Position numbers and translations under genes: made by a program
From: an uncultured bacterium
GTDB taxonomy: Bacteria > Vulcanimicrobiota > CADAWZ01
Direction of reading: 5' to 3'
NCBI GenBank assembly: GCA_949288455.1
Contig: CASEKF010000047.1
Location: forward strand, 1 to 52,967
Length of the DNA: 52,967 nt
Notes under the pieces: model-generated
What the model saw: only the letters and a program-made list of their open reading frames with translations
Told to the model about the DNA's origin: nothing
The model's database searches: none
Shown here: positions 32,812 through 41,127 of the stretch, in pieces
Layout: the number at the start of each line of letters is the position of its first letter
How positions within the stretch are numbered: the stretch's first letter is position 1

Positions 32812-33414
32812 TTAATCTTTACGAAAATGAGTCACATAAGTTAAAATTGTTTCCGCCGAGCCTTCCGAATCGATATAAGAAGTATCTAAAGCAAGATGAT
32901 AATTTTCCGCCGAGCCCCATTTATGTCCGGTGTAATATTCATAATATTTTCTTCTGCTTTTATCTGCGGATAAAATAGAATTTTTAACCGCTTCATACGA
33001 AGACGAAGGGTCCGCCTTAAGTCGCCGATTTATTCTGTATTGCAAATCCGCTTTTATAAAAATATGCGCCGCTTCGTCCTTTAAAATGTAATCCGAACAT
33101 CTTCCTACGATAACGCAAGGCCCCATAGCCGCAAGTTCTAAAATCGTTTTTCTTTGCGCAAAATAAATCTTGTCAGTGATTGGTTGATAGTAATAATTAG
33201 AAAAAATACTTGCTTCAGCCGAAAAACGATAAAAATCGGAAAAGACCTTTTCTTCATATTCGCTTAAAACAGTCGGAGAAAGACCTCCCTTTTCCGCAGC
33301 GGAAGTTATCAGTTCTCTATCATAAAAAGGAATTTTCATTTTTTTAGCCAAAAGCAAGCCGATCTCTCTTCCGCCGCTTCCAAATTCTCTGCTTATGGTA
33401 ACGATTACGCTCAT
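32812..33414 (-). CDS. Cytidylate kinase-like P-loop protein
   Basis: A 200-aa protein of the 'cytidylate kinase-like' family (distinct from housekeeping Cmk). It has the N-terminal phosphate loop SREFGSGGREIG (residues 8-19), PFYDRELI, GPCVIVGRCSDYIL and a lid-like RRKYYEYYTGHKWG segment. Proteins of this family are widespread in anaerobes; the natural substrate is not well established. AAGGA precedes the ATG by 9 nt. It appears monocistronic, flanked by gene-poor DNA on its 3' side and a 301-nt gap on its 5' side. Confidence 0.85.
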   Translation of the reverse strand: MSVIVTISREFGSGGREIGLLLAKKMKIPFYDRELITSAAEKGGLSPTVLSEYEEKVFSDFYRFSAEASIFSNYYYQPITDKIYFAQRKTILELAAMGPCVIVGRCSDYILKDEAAHIFIKADLQYRINRRLKADPSSSYEAVKNSILSADKSRRKYYEYYTGHKWGSAENYHLALDTSYIDSEGSAETILTYVTHFRKD

Positions 33415-33715
33415 TTTGCTAAATCCTTTTTTTTATTCTTGTTTTACAATTTAACGAAAAAACCTTTTTCTTTTGTTATATTTCGCGCTTCAATTTACCG
33501 ATTGTAAATTTTGCCGCCGACTAACGCCGGGTTGAAGCGTCGTTTTTGACATCTAATTTTCGGCAACAAACGAATAAACGACCTAAAACGTTTAATTAAA
33601 TAAAAACATAGGCATTCGCTAAAATATCAAGACAAATTAAAGCGAACGCCTGAAAAACGTCAAAACCAACAAAATAACTTCTTACGCGTAAAAATATTGT
33701 CAAATAAAATCTAAA
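33415..33715. other. 301-nt intergenic region
   Basis: Holds the terminator of the radical SAM gene (33601-33651) and the leader of the cytidylate-kinase-like gene, with an imperfect dyad near 33495-33510 (TTTAC and GTAAA). No gene is seen. Confidence 0.5.
33601..33651 (-). terminator. Intrinsic terminator of the radical SAM gene
   Basis: On the minus strand, AGGCGTTCGCT (33651-33641) pairs with AGCGAATGCCT (33620-33610) with one G-T pair, followed by TTTTTATTT. Confidence 0.8.
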
Positions 33716-34897
33716 TTACCATCCCATCAAACCGCAACATCTCGAACAAATGGGGAAAGTGCCTCCGCATTCCTTAAGCGCCTTTCTAAACCGCTGATAT
33801 TTTTCATTGTTGAAAAGCTCAAGAACAGGAGTTTCTTGTATGTTTCCGCATATGTAGTCAGGAAAATCACGACATGGAGAAACGTCGCCGTTAGGCATAA
33901 TTTCCATCGTTAGCCAAGGAGTTATACATTTTCCATAACCCATAAAATTTTCCGGCTCTTGATAATAAGTTTTTATCTGGTCTTCTTTTAAATCGGGAAT
34001 AAAAAGATAAGGGAAAGGATATTTACAGGATTTAATTTTTCTTATCGATTCTATCAAAGCGTCGGTATCTATTTTATCTACCGGCTGAACGTAACTTTTC
34101 CAAGCGGTAGGAGTACACCCAAAATATTTCTGGAAAATCTCGGTATGTTTCTCGCCCGCTTTTTGACTTGTAAACCAAGCGTAATAAACGACCATACAGT
34201 CGGCTCCAAGCTCTTTTCCTATATCGAAAATCTTATCCAAAATATGAGCGTTATCCCTTGAAATCGTGACAAGCAGCATAACGTAAGGAAGCATGCTTTT
34301 CTTGTCTTTCTTGACTTTCTGAATAGTTTCTATACCTTTTGCCAAAGTATCGAAACATTTTTGCGAGCCTCTTATCTCATTATGAATTTCTTTAGGGCCG
34401 TCTAAAGAAAGCATAAGAGCGTCCCATTGATTTTCCACTATTTCTTCTGCGCTTTCCTGGAGCTTAATGCCGTTAGTAACTAAAGAAAGAACGCAGCCTT
34501 TTTTCTTCATGTACGAAGTTAAAGGCATTAAATCGGGATAAAGAAAAGGTTCTCCTCCCCATATATAAATAATAGGCTTAAGATGAGCGACGTCGTCTAT
34601 CATTTTTTTGTAAACTTCTACCGGAACGACCTTTTGAAGCTCCTGATTGGATTTTTCTAAATTATACCCCTTTTCTCCCCATTGACCGCACATTTTACAA
34701 CGAAGATTACATAAATTAGTTATTTTCAAACTAATCTGAGTGAGAGGTTTGCTTATACCGTCTAACCGATTATAATCGCTTTTTATATCAACATGTTTTC
34801 TGTAAAGTCCGCCGAGAGTCTTCGTTAAAATATGAGGGGTCTTTAAAAGTCCCATAAGAAAAGATAAAGGCAAATAACTGTGTCTTGGTCTAGTCAT
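33716..34897 (-). CDS. Radical SAM protein with SPASM-type C-terminus
   Basis: A 393-aa protein. The radical SAM cluster motif is CNLRCKMC (Cys63, Cys67, Cys70), followed by the GGEPFLYPDL motif and LSLDGPKEIHNEIRG typical of SAM binding. The C-terminal part carries SPASM-like cysteines: a Cys in GKCITPW, SPCRDFPDYICGN and CGGTFPICSRCCG. Members modify peptides or enzymes or have roles in lipid or nucleoside chemistry; no precursor peptide or partner is visible next to it, so the substrate is open. AAAGG is 8 nt before the ATG. The TPR gene is 130 nt upstream with its own terminator between. Confidence 0.88.
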   Translation of the reverse strand: MTRPRHSYLPLSFLMGLLKTPHILTKTLGGLYRKHVDIKSDYNRLDGISKPLTQISLKITNLCNLRCKMCGQWGEKGYNLEKSNQELQKVVPVEVYKKMIDDVAHLKPIIYIWGGEPFLYPDLMPLTSYMKKKGCVLSLVTNGIKLQESAEEIVENQWDALMLSLDGPKEIHNEIRGSQKCFDTLAKGIETIQKVKKDKKSMLPYVMLLVTISRDNAHILDKIFDIGKELGADCMVVYYAWFTSQKAGEKHTEIFQKYFGCTPTAWKSYVQPVDKIDTDALIESIRKIKSCKYPFPYLFIPDLKEDQIKTYYQEPENFMGYGKCITPWLTMEIMPNGDVSPCRDFPDYICGNIQETPVLELFNNEKYQRFRKALKECGGTFPICSRCCGLMGW

Positions 34898-34949
34898 AAG
34901 TAAAACCTTTCTAAAAATATAAAATATACAAAAAGCAACATAAAAAACT

Positions 34950-34978
34950 TTATAAAAAATAAAACCCTTAAAAGGGTT
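34950..34978 (-). terminator. Intrinsic terminator of the TPR gene
   Basis: On the minus strand, AACCCTT and AAGGGTT (34978-34963) form a 7-bp stem with a 2-nt loop, followed by TTATTTTTT. Confidence 0.8.
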
Positions 34979-35027
34979 AAACTGATTTATTATTATCTAA
35001 AAAAACTAAAATTCCTTTATTTATAAC

Positions 35028-36512
35028 TTATACTTTTAAAAATTCCGAAGGCAATAAAGACAAGAACGATAAAGCGAGAAACTCTTTTTCATCAGCCGAA
35101 AGATCATATCCGACAGACAATCCGGACGGGAATTCGAAAGAAGAAGATATTCTGCGTTTGAGGACTTCCAGACTCGAAAAGTCATTTGAAAGAATCTTGC
35201 CTAACAAAAGCGAATATGGAGAAGATATTCCTGCGTCGGCGGCTTGTTTCAATACCAAACAAGCCCGATCCTTATCCCCAAGGCGCAAATATAATAACGC
35301 AAGGCGCAAATATAATAATTTAAAAGACTCAGGACGCTCTTCAAGGTGCTTTTCCATTATTGCCGCAGACTCGGCAAATAATTCGGCTTTTTCCAGAAAA
35401 ACGGACAAATCCCTGACGTCGTCAGGTATAACGTTCGAAGAAAGGTTAATAAACACAAGTCTCTGATAAGCGGCTTCTTCATATTCCCCTATTTCATAAA
35501 GAGAATCTGATAACAATCTGTGAACTTCAGGATCGATGAGTCCCAAATCAAGAGACGCATAATAATAATATACCGCTTCTCTGAAACTTCCCCATTCCTG
35601 AAAAATCCTACCTTTATAAAAAGCCGCATAAGGAGAAGAAGAATTAATATCGGAAAGCTTTTTCATAAATAAAAAAGAAGAAAGAAAATCGCCCTGTAAA
35701 AAAGCTACCTTTCCTAACTCGGCATAAATTTCTTCATTATTCTCATCAAGAAATAAAGCCCCTTCAAGAAACTCTAAAGCTAACTCGTTACGCCCGCTTG
35801 CGATAAAAGCTCGAGCGGCCAACAACAGAGATTGAGCATTTTCTTTAAGACCAAAAGCTTTTAAAGCGAAAACGGCAGAGTTCGCATAATCATTTTTTTT
35901 ATCATAAAGATACGCCAATTTCAAAGGAACCGGCATAAAATCAGGATGTTTTGCCCAAAGAAGAGACAAAATCCTTATCGCGTTGTCTACGTCGCCGCGT
36001 CTTGAATAAATTTCCGACAGCAGCATATAGTATGTCTTGAAAGGAGGCTCCTTATCAAGCATGGATTCCAATAAACTTAGCGCCTGCTCGACATCGCCGG
36101 CGAAAAGATGAGTTAAAGCGGATAAATACACCGGAGGAAGATCATTAGGAAGCAAATTTCTACGATTTTTGCATAAAGAAAAGGATTTTCTTTTTAATTT
36201 CTCAAAATCAAATTTAAAAGGCAAGCGCATTCTTGCATGAAAATCGAAAGGACATTTTTCCGTTTTCATAAAAAGATCCCATATATCTGCGGCTCGTTCA
36301 TATCTGTCCAGACATATGTTGGCAAAAGCGGAAAAATAATAAGCGACAGAATAAGAGGGATCCAAAGAATACGATTTTGAAAACCAATCTTCCGCGTCGG
36401 CGTAATCAGCGTCGTCCATATATAGAAGTCCGATAGTAAACGCAATGTCAGCTCGACTTGGCTCTCTTGAAAAATCCTTCACAAATTTATTTATCGCAGC
36501 CGTATTATTCAA
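35028..36512 (-). CDS. Tetratricopeptide-repeat protein
   Basis: A protein of about 494 aa made almost wholly of TPR helix pairs, at least eight (for example ADAEDWFSKSYSLDPSYSVAYYF and LALEFLEGALFLDENNEEIYAELG). There is no signal peptide or membrane segment, so probably a cytoplasmic scaffold. Start choice: AAGGTG lies 6 nt before a TTG at 36512. A GTG at 36521 overlaps that Shine-Dalgarno sequence and would add three residues but has none of its own. A 21-bp tandem duplication near the 3' end adds one LRLALLY unit. Partners unknown. Confidence 0.85.
   Translation of the reverse strand: MNNTAAINKFVKDFSREPSRADIAFTIGLLYMDDADYADAEDWFSKSYSLDPSYSVAYYFSAFANICLDRYERAADIWDLFMKTEKCPFDFHARMRLPFKFDFEKLKRKSFSLCKNRRNLLPNDLPPVYLSALTHLFAGDVEQALSLLESMLDKEPPFKTYYMLLSEIYSRRGDVDNAIRILSLLWAKHPDFMPVPLKLAYLYDKKNDYANSAVFALKAFGLKENAQSLLLAARAFIASGRNELALEFLEGALFLDENNEEIYAELGKVAFLQGDFLSSFLFMKKLSDINSSSPYAAFYKGRIFQEWGSFREAVYYYYASLDLGLIDPEVHRLLSDSLYEIGEYEEAAYQRLVFINLSSNVIPDDVRDLSVFLEKAELFAESAAIMEKHLEERPESFKLLYLRLALLYLRLGDKDRACLVLKQAADAGISSPYSLLLGKILSNDFSSLEVLKRRISSSFEFPSGLSVGYDLSADEKEFLALSFLSLLPSEFLKV
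35280..35321. repeat. 21-bp tandem duplication inside the TPR gene
   Basis: Two adjacent copies (35280-35300 and 35301-35321) are identical over the first 18 nt and add seven residues to a TPR helix without breaking the frame. Confidence 0.8.
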
Positions 36513-36559
36513 GTCGTTCACCTTGTTAATATAAACTATTAGTTACAGCAAATATTGTG

Positions 36560-36579
36560 AGCGTTAATATAATAACGCT
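36560..36579. promoter_or_regulatory. Inverted repeat in the divergent TPR/phosphorylase region
   Basis: AGCGTTA at 36560-36566 and TAACGCT at 36573-36579 are perfect 7-bp arms around an A/T centre. Position between divergent genes fits an operator. Confidence 0.45.
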
Positions 36580-36597
36580 ATATTGCCTTTTGTATCT

Positions 36598-36626
36598 TTG
36601 TCATTTAAAATCAAAATTCCTTTAAT
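36598..36626 (+). promoter_or_regulatory. Sigma70-type promoter of the 36662-40913 cluster
   Basis: TTGTCA (36598-36603), 17-nt spacer, TTTAAT (36621-36626), with the start codon about 35 nt downstream. Confidence 0.6.
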
Positions 36627-36661
36627 ATCGGCTATTTAAAATTTTTATTAAGGAGGGTATA

Positions 36662-37354
36662 GTGATTGGAATAATAGGCGGCACTCTATTCCGCAATTCA
36701 TCTTTCTTAGCTTCGGCAAAGTCGATATGCATAACGACGGAATACGGAAAAGCGGAAGTAATTAAAACGGACGAAGCGGCTTTCATCAACAGACACGGAT
36801 TGACCGGAAACATACCGCCTCACAAAATATGTCATGCAGCAAATATAAAAGCTCTTCAAATCTTGGGAATAAAATACGTTATAGGAGCATGTTCCGCTGG
36901 AAGCATGAAAAAACATATACGTCCCGGATCCGTAATCATTCCAAGCGATTATATAAATCTATGGAATATATCTACTGTCTTCAACGATAAAATACGCCAT
37001 ATCGCTCCGGGGTTATCATTAGCTCTAAGGGAAAAACTTATTAAGGCAAGCAAAGAAGTCGCTCCTAATATAATAGAAGAAGGGATTTATTTCCAATCTA
37101 CCGGACCGAGATTTGAAACTAAAGCCGAAATAAGCATGATGTCGCATTTCGCCGATATAGTCGGAATGACTATGGGACAGGAAGCCGACGCGGCAGCCGA
37201 GCTGGGAATGGAATACGCCGGGATATGCAGCGTCGACAATTACGCTAACGGAGTAGCGAAGGAAAACATATCTGAAAATAACATTAGAGAGCTGGCCAAA
37301 GAAAACGGAGAAAAAATTAAGCGAATCATATTGAATGTGATAACTTCAAGCTAA
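36662..37354 (+). CDS. MTAP/purine nucleoside phosphorylase family protein
   Basis: A 230-aa cytoplasmic protein of the PNP/MTAP family. The N-terminal phosphate loop is IGIIGGTLF, then NRHGLTGNIPPHKICHAANI and YVIGACSAGSMKK match the RHG...PH and AVGSL motifs of 5'-methylthioadenosine phosphorylases; GPRFETKAEISMM and MTMGQEADAAAELG are the classic base-binding motifs. It would split methylthioadenosine or a purine nucleoside with phosphate in nucleoside/methionine salvage. It is shorter than typical MTAP (about 260-280 aa), mainly by tight loops. The GTG start follows AAGGAGG. First gene of a rightward cluster. Confidence 0.85.
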   Translation: MIGIIGGTLFRNSSFLASAKSICITTEYGKAEVIKTDEAAFINRHGLTGNIPPHKICHAANIKALQILGIKYVIGACSAGSMKKHIRPGSVIIPSDYINLWNISTVFNDKIRHIAPGLSLALREKLIKASKEVAPNIIEEGIYFQSTGPRFETKAEISMMSHFADIVGMTMGQEADAAAELGMEYAGICSVDNYANGVAKENISENNIRELAKENGEKIKRIILNVITSS

Positions 37355-37400
37355 TAATGTAGAGAACTTCCCAACTAAGACTACTATTGGAGAGAAACAT

Positions 37401-38672
37401 ATGAATCCCATTGCTTTTACGCCTATGACCGTATATCAAACTCAAATATCGGAGTCTGACGGAGATATAGCAAAATTGCCGGAAGAATTTCTTAACGAAG
37501 GCGAATATATGTTTTACGACGTGCTTGACGACGACGAAAATCAAGAGCAAAAAACGCATAAAGGCTTCAGCCGGCGCGAAATTATAGAATCAGACTTAAA
37601 ACGACTGCCTTTTAAAAAATATTCCTCTCCTAACTTCGACTTTATGTATCTTTCCGGAAGCGACGCTGAGCAGAACCTGGAAGATATAGCAAACAAACGA
37701 GAATACGCTCGAACGGCTATCTGCGATTTTTTCCTAGTTCATCCAAAAGAAAGACATACTCTATATATATTTTCCGACGATATAGAAAGCTATTGTCCAA
37801 CCTGGGGGAAAACGTTCGCGTCCAGAGCTTTGCCGGAAGATATGATAGCCGGAATAATTTTTTCGGAAGATAAGGCGTCTTACGAACAAAATAATTATGG
37901 ACACGAACTCACTCACCTGTTAGAATTCTTTTTCCTGCCTTATATGATGAGAGTGCCTCCTTATCTAAGAGAAGGAATGGCTGATTATATGTCTATGTCT
38001 CAAACTAATAAGCATTTAAGATATATCAAATTTCTGAAAGCGGGATTAGCTGAAAATCCATTCGCGCTTAACGATAAAAAATTAAATAATCCGGAATACA
38101 TGGAAAGCGCTTCGTTTATAGAATATATCGGCGAAGTATTCGGCGCGGGGAAACTTTTAGATCTATACGCATCGTCCGCAGTTATTCAAAAAGGAGAACA
38201 AATAACCTTAGAAAGATTTTCAGAAATTATAAACAAAATTCTTGAAACTCCGTTAAATACCATAATGAGCGGTTATTATTCATATATATGCAGCCTATGG
38301 AATTGCGAAAACCCTTCGGTAAACGCGACGACTCAAAACGAAATCAAAGAAATTTTTAGAAGAAGCGAAGAATATACGAAAAATGAAGATATGAAAAAAA
38401 TTTCCGAACTTTACAGCGAAGATTTTTATTTCAGAAATCCTAAGCAAGCGGAAGATTTATATATTTTCCATATGATCGCGATGGAAGATATGAAAGCTGA
38501 GGATTTTACGTTTTACCCTCTGGATAGCTGGTTATACGGAGAAAGCTGCGCAGTTAAAATTAATTTTAACAAAAGAGGCTTAAAGCAGTCTAGAATATTT
38601 ACGGCCGAAAAACTCAAGGGAACTTGGCGGCTAAGTCCAAAATATCCAGGAGGCATAGCCGCTCAAAATTAA
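37401..38672 (+). CDS. Gluzincin-type metallopeptidase-like protein with NTF2-like tail
   Basis: A 423-aa protein. HELTH at 168-172 gives two zinc ligands and the active-site Glu; Glu191 in LREGMADY is the third ligand expected for gluzincins (peptidase MA-like). The C-terminal 110 residues (EIFRRSEEYTKNEDMKKI, LYSEDFYF, GTWRLSPKY) look like an NTF2/SnoaL-type small domain. There is no signal peptide or lipobox, so it is probably cytoplasmic, unusual for such peptidases. GGAGAG precedes the ATG. It sits 46 nt after the phosphorylase gene and 25 nt before a hydrolase gene, apparently one operon. Substrate unknown. Confidence 0.75.
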   Translation: MNPIAFTPMTVYQTQISESDGDIAKLPEEFLNEGEYMFYDVLDDDENQEQKTHKGFSRREIIESDLKRLPFKKYSSPNFDFMYLSGSDAEQNLEDIANKREYARTAICDFFLVHPKERHTLYIFSDDIESYCPTWGKTFASRALPEDMIAGIIFSEDKASYEQNNYGHELTHLLEFFFLPYMMRVPPYLREGMADYMSMSQTNKHLRYIKFLKAGLAENPFALNDKKLNNPEYMESASFIEYIGEVFGAGKLLDLYASSAVIQKGEQITLERFSEIINKILETPLNTIMSGYYSYICSLWNCENPSVNATTQNEIKEIFRRSEEYTKNEDMKKISELYSEDFYFRNPKQAEDLYIFHMIAMEDMKAEDFTFYPLDSWLYGESCAVKINFNKRGLKQSRIFTAEKLKGTWRLSPKYPGGIAAQN

Positions 38673-38697
38673 AGAAAAAGAAAGGAACAGTCGTTAT

Positions 38698-39417
38698 ATG
38701 ACTCTTAATTTTAGAGGCGATTTTATAGGAAGTACGCCGGTGATGTTAGTCTACAAAGATTCCATGCGGCAAGCCGCAGAAAAAGGCACCGTCCTTTTCT
38801 TTCATGGACTGCTCTCAGATAAAATGGGGTCCGAAAAAGAACTCAGAAGCCTTGCCGACAACGGCTACCTTGCCGTATCCGTAGATAACTACGGCCATGG
38901 AGACAGAAAAGCCGAGGATTTTAATATAAGATTTAACTTTCACAATCCGGATTTCGAAAAGAATTTTATCGACGCGGTCAATAAAACAGCATATGACGCG
39001 TCGATATTGACGGATAAACTTTTTGAATACGGCCTTGCTAACAAAGGCAGGCTAGGCGTTACGGGGATCTCTATGGGAGGATTCATAACTTATAAAATAA
39101 TGTCTCAAGACAACAGATTCAACGCCGGCTGCCCGATTTCAGGCTCTCCTATATGGGAAGGTTTTCCCGAAAGCCCTCATCTAAAAGCCCAAAACTTTTA
39201 TCCTGCGGCTCTTCTGGCTCAACATGGCGAAAAAGATACTAAAGTTCCGGCTGAAGGCGACAGACTTTTTAATAAAATCTTAAAGCATTATTATAAAAAT
39301 ACTCCTGAAAATCTGGCATATATAGAATTTAAAGGCGAAGGACATATTTTATCCGGAAACGACTGGTATTATCTTTGGGAAAACGTGCTAATTTGGTTCA
39401 GGCATTTTCTAAAATAA
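38698..39417 (+). CDS. Alpha/beta hydrolase (esterase/dienelactone hydrolase-like)
   Basis: A 239-aa cytoplasmic hydrolase. The oxyanion motif is FFHGLLSD; the nucleophile is Ser125 in GISMGG, the acid Asp180 in HGEKDTKVP and the base His216 in EGHILS. Triad and length fit small esterases or peptidase-like hydrolases such as the YitV/BD-FAE group. AAAGGA lies about 12 nt before the ATG. It is 4 nt before the P-loop protein gene, in the same cluster as the metallopeptidase. Substrate unknown. Confidence 0.85.
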   Translation: MTLNFRGDFIGSTPVMLVYKDSMRQAAEKGTVLFFHGLLSDKMGSEKELRSLADNGYLAVSVDNYGHGDRKAEDFNIRFNFHNPDFEKNFIDAVNKTAYDASILTDKLFEYGLANKGRLGVTGISMGGFITYKIMSQDNRFNAGCPISGSPIWEGFPESPHLKAQNFYPAALLAQHGEKDTKVPAEGDRLFNKILKHYYKNTPENLAYIEFKGEGHILSGNDWYYLWENVLIWFRHFLK

Positions 39418-39421
39418 AAAC

Positions 39422-40414
39422 ATGACAGAAATAACGATATTTGACCAAGAATTAAACATTAATCCTTATGCCATATCGATAATCGGCCTTGCCAAAAACG
39501 TCGGTAAAACGACGGCTATGAACCATCTTTTAAAAAGACTTTCCGAAAAACTGCGAATAGGAGTCACTTCAACGGGATGGGACGGCGAACGCTTCGATTC
39601 CATAACGGGACTTCCAAAACCGTCGATATCATTGAAAAAGGGAACTTACGTAGCGACGACGACAGAATGTCTTAAAAGATCTTCGGAGCATATAACGATA
39701 ATCGAAGCTACGGATATGAGCACGGCTCTTGGCAAAGTAGTAATAGCTAAAGCCGAGGAAGACGGAAAATTTGAATTGGCAGGCCCGTCCACTATCGCCG
39801 ACTTATACGCCTTAAAAAAAAAGTTAATCGAATATGGATGCGAGCTGATAATTTTCGACGGATCGATAAACAGAAAGGCTTCGTCCTCCGTAAAAATATC
39901 AGACGGAATAATTCTATCTACAGGCTTAAACGCCGGATACGGACTTAACCAAGTTAAAACGACTACAATTTTTTGGAAAAATATTTACTCGTTAAGCGTT
40001 TACTCTAAATTTTCAATAAAGAATAACGGCTATAAATATTGTACTTACGACTATAACGGCGAGATAACTTCTTCGTCTAACTACATTGAGAACACGCGTA
40101 GCAACGAAGAGGCTATCGCTATCAACGGAGCTTTTACGGAATCGATAGCTCAATATATATTACAAAACGCGGCCGATTCAGACGTCATCATAGAAGAGCC
40201 TTCGTCATGTTTTATAACGCCAAAACAATTATCAAAACTTAATTCCAAGCATAAATTATACGTAAAGAATAAACCTTATTTACATGCCGTAACTATAAAT
40301 CCTACGTCGACGTCTTATAAAGCAAATCCTCTAGATTTTTTTAAATTAATGTCAGAAATATGCTCTCCGTATTCTGTGTACGACGTAAAAGCAGGATTAA
40401 AGGCGGTAAGGTAA
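39422..40414 (+). CDS. P-loop NTPase-fold protein of unknown function
   Basis: A 330-aa protein with an N-terminal Walker A IIGLAKNVGKTTAMN (about residues 20-34), a TSTGWDGE switch-like segment just after, and an ELIIFDGSINR strand that could be Walker B. The 'G-x-x-K-N-x-G-K-T' loop resembles the nucleotide-binding proteins found beside lysine 5,6-aminomutase genes (KamB-like), but no aminomutase genes are in this window, so that link is weak. Its start is 4 nt after the hydrolase stop and has no good Shine-Dalgarno, implying coupled translation. Confidence 0.7.
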   Translation: MTEITIFDQELNINPYAISIIGLAKNVGKTTAMNHLLKRLSEKLRIGVTSTGWDGERFDSITGLPKPSISLKKGTYVATTTECLKRSSEHITIIEATDMSTALGKVVIAKAEEDGKFELAGPSTIADLYALKKKLIEYGCELIIFDGSINRKASSSVKISDGIILSTGLNAGYGLNQVKTTTIFWKNIYSLSVYSKFSIKNNGYKYCTYDYNGEITSSSNYIENTRSNEEAIAINGAFTESIAQYILQNAADSDVIIEEPSSCFITPKQLSKLNSKHKLYVKNKPYLHAVTINPTSTSYKANPLDFFKLMSEICSPYSVYDVKAGLKAVR

Positions 40415-40541
40415 AACGGACAAAAACTGGCGGCTAAAGGAATATTAAAAATTAATATAGAAATTTCCAAGGGGTATTTTACAAAATTGGTTCTTTAGTT
40501 AAATTTTTAAATATAAAGATTACAAAAAGGGGCTAAAAACA

Positions 40542-40913
40542 ATGAGAAAAAAACAATCGAAAAAAGAACCTGTCACGCAGCAGCAACCTGGAGATTCTAC
40601 TGACAGCATAATATCGCAAAGCAAAAGAAAACTTACGGCGGAAGATAAATATTTTGCGGAACAAGATAAACAATTAATAAAAAGAAAACAAATAGAAAAA
40701 AAGAAAATAGAAAAAGAAAAAAAGAAACAAAAGACTCTTCTATGTCCTGAATGCGGCGACAAAGAACTCGCCCGCGAAACAATTCATGAAATACCCGTAG
40801 CTATATGTCCGGAATGCGAAGGGTTATGGATGGAAAAAGGCATCTTTCAAAGCGTACTTCGTAAAGAGGCCAACATCCTATCCAAATTTTTTCAAATGTT
40901 CCAGAAAAAATAA
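40542..40913 (+). CDS. Zinc-ribbon (zf-TFIIB type) protein
   Basis: A 123-aa protein. The first 65 residues are very rich in Lys/Glu/Gln (a charged, probably coiled or disordered segment), followed by a zf-TFIIB ribbon: CPECGDKELA, CPECEGLWMEKG with the characteristic G-x-W-x3-G ending. The family is widespread and uncharacterised. AAGGGG is 10 nt upstream of the ATG. It is separated by 127 nt from the P-loop gene and followed by a long palindromic terminator. Confidence 0.8.
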   Translation: MRKKQSKKEPVTQQQPGDSTDSIISQSKRKLTAEDKYFAEQDKQLIKRKQIEKKKIEKEKKKQKTLLCPECGDKELARETIHEIPVAICPECEGLWMEKGIFQSVLRKEANILSKFFQMFQKK

Positions 40914-40934
40914 AGAATTTTATACTTTATATAA

Positions 40935-40985
40935 ATAAAAATTAAAATATCTTCAAACTACGTTTGAAGATATTTTAATTTTTAT
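40935..40985. terminator. 51-nt perfect palindrome between convergent transcripts
   Basis: Arms at 40935-40958 and 40962-40985 are perfectly complementary (24 bp) with a TAC loop. It has T-rich distal arms on both strands and lies between the zinc-ribbon gene (plus) and tRNA-Sec (minus), so it probably terminates both. Confidence 0.85.
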
Positions 40986-41033
40986 GCGCCGGTTCGATTA
41001 TATATCGTCAAATCGTCAATGCGGCGCAAAATA

Positions 41034-41127
41034 TGGCGGAAGTAAAAAGGAGTCGAACCTTCCGAAGCGCTGAACGCTCCCAAGCCGATTTGAAGTCGGA
41101 GGAAAACGCCGGTTTTCTTTTACTTCC
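41034..41127 (-). tRNA. selC: tRNA-Sec (anticodon UCA)
   Basis: A 94-nt tRNA on the minus strand. The acceptor begins GGAAGTAAA and pairs with TTTACTTCC, followed by G and an encoded CCA. The D-arm is a 6-bp stem (GAAAAC, CGGC loop, GTTTTC), diagnostic of tRNA-Sec. The anticodon loop CTTCAAA sits on a CCGA/TCGG stem, giving UCA. A long variable arm and a TTCGACT T-loop follow. It predicts that the organism reads UGA as selenocysteine; selA, selB and selD are not in this window. The 5' end overlaps the stop of the upstream coding sequence by 8 nt. Confidence 0.93.
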
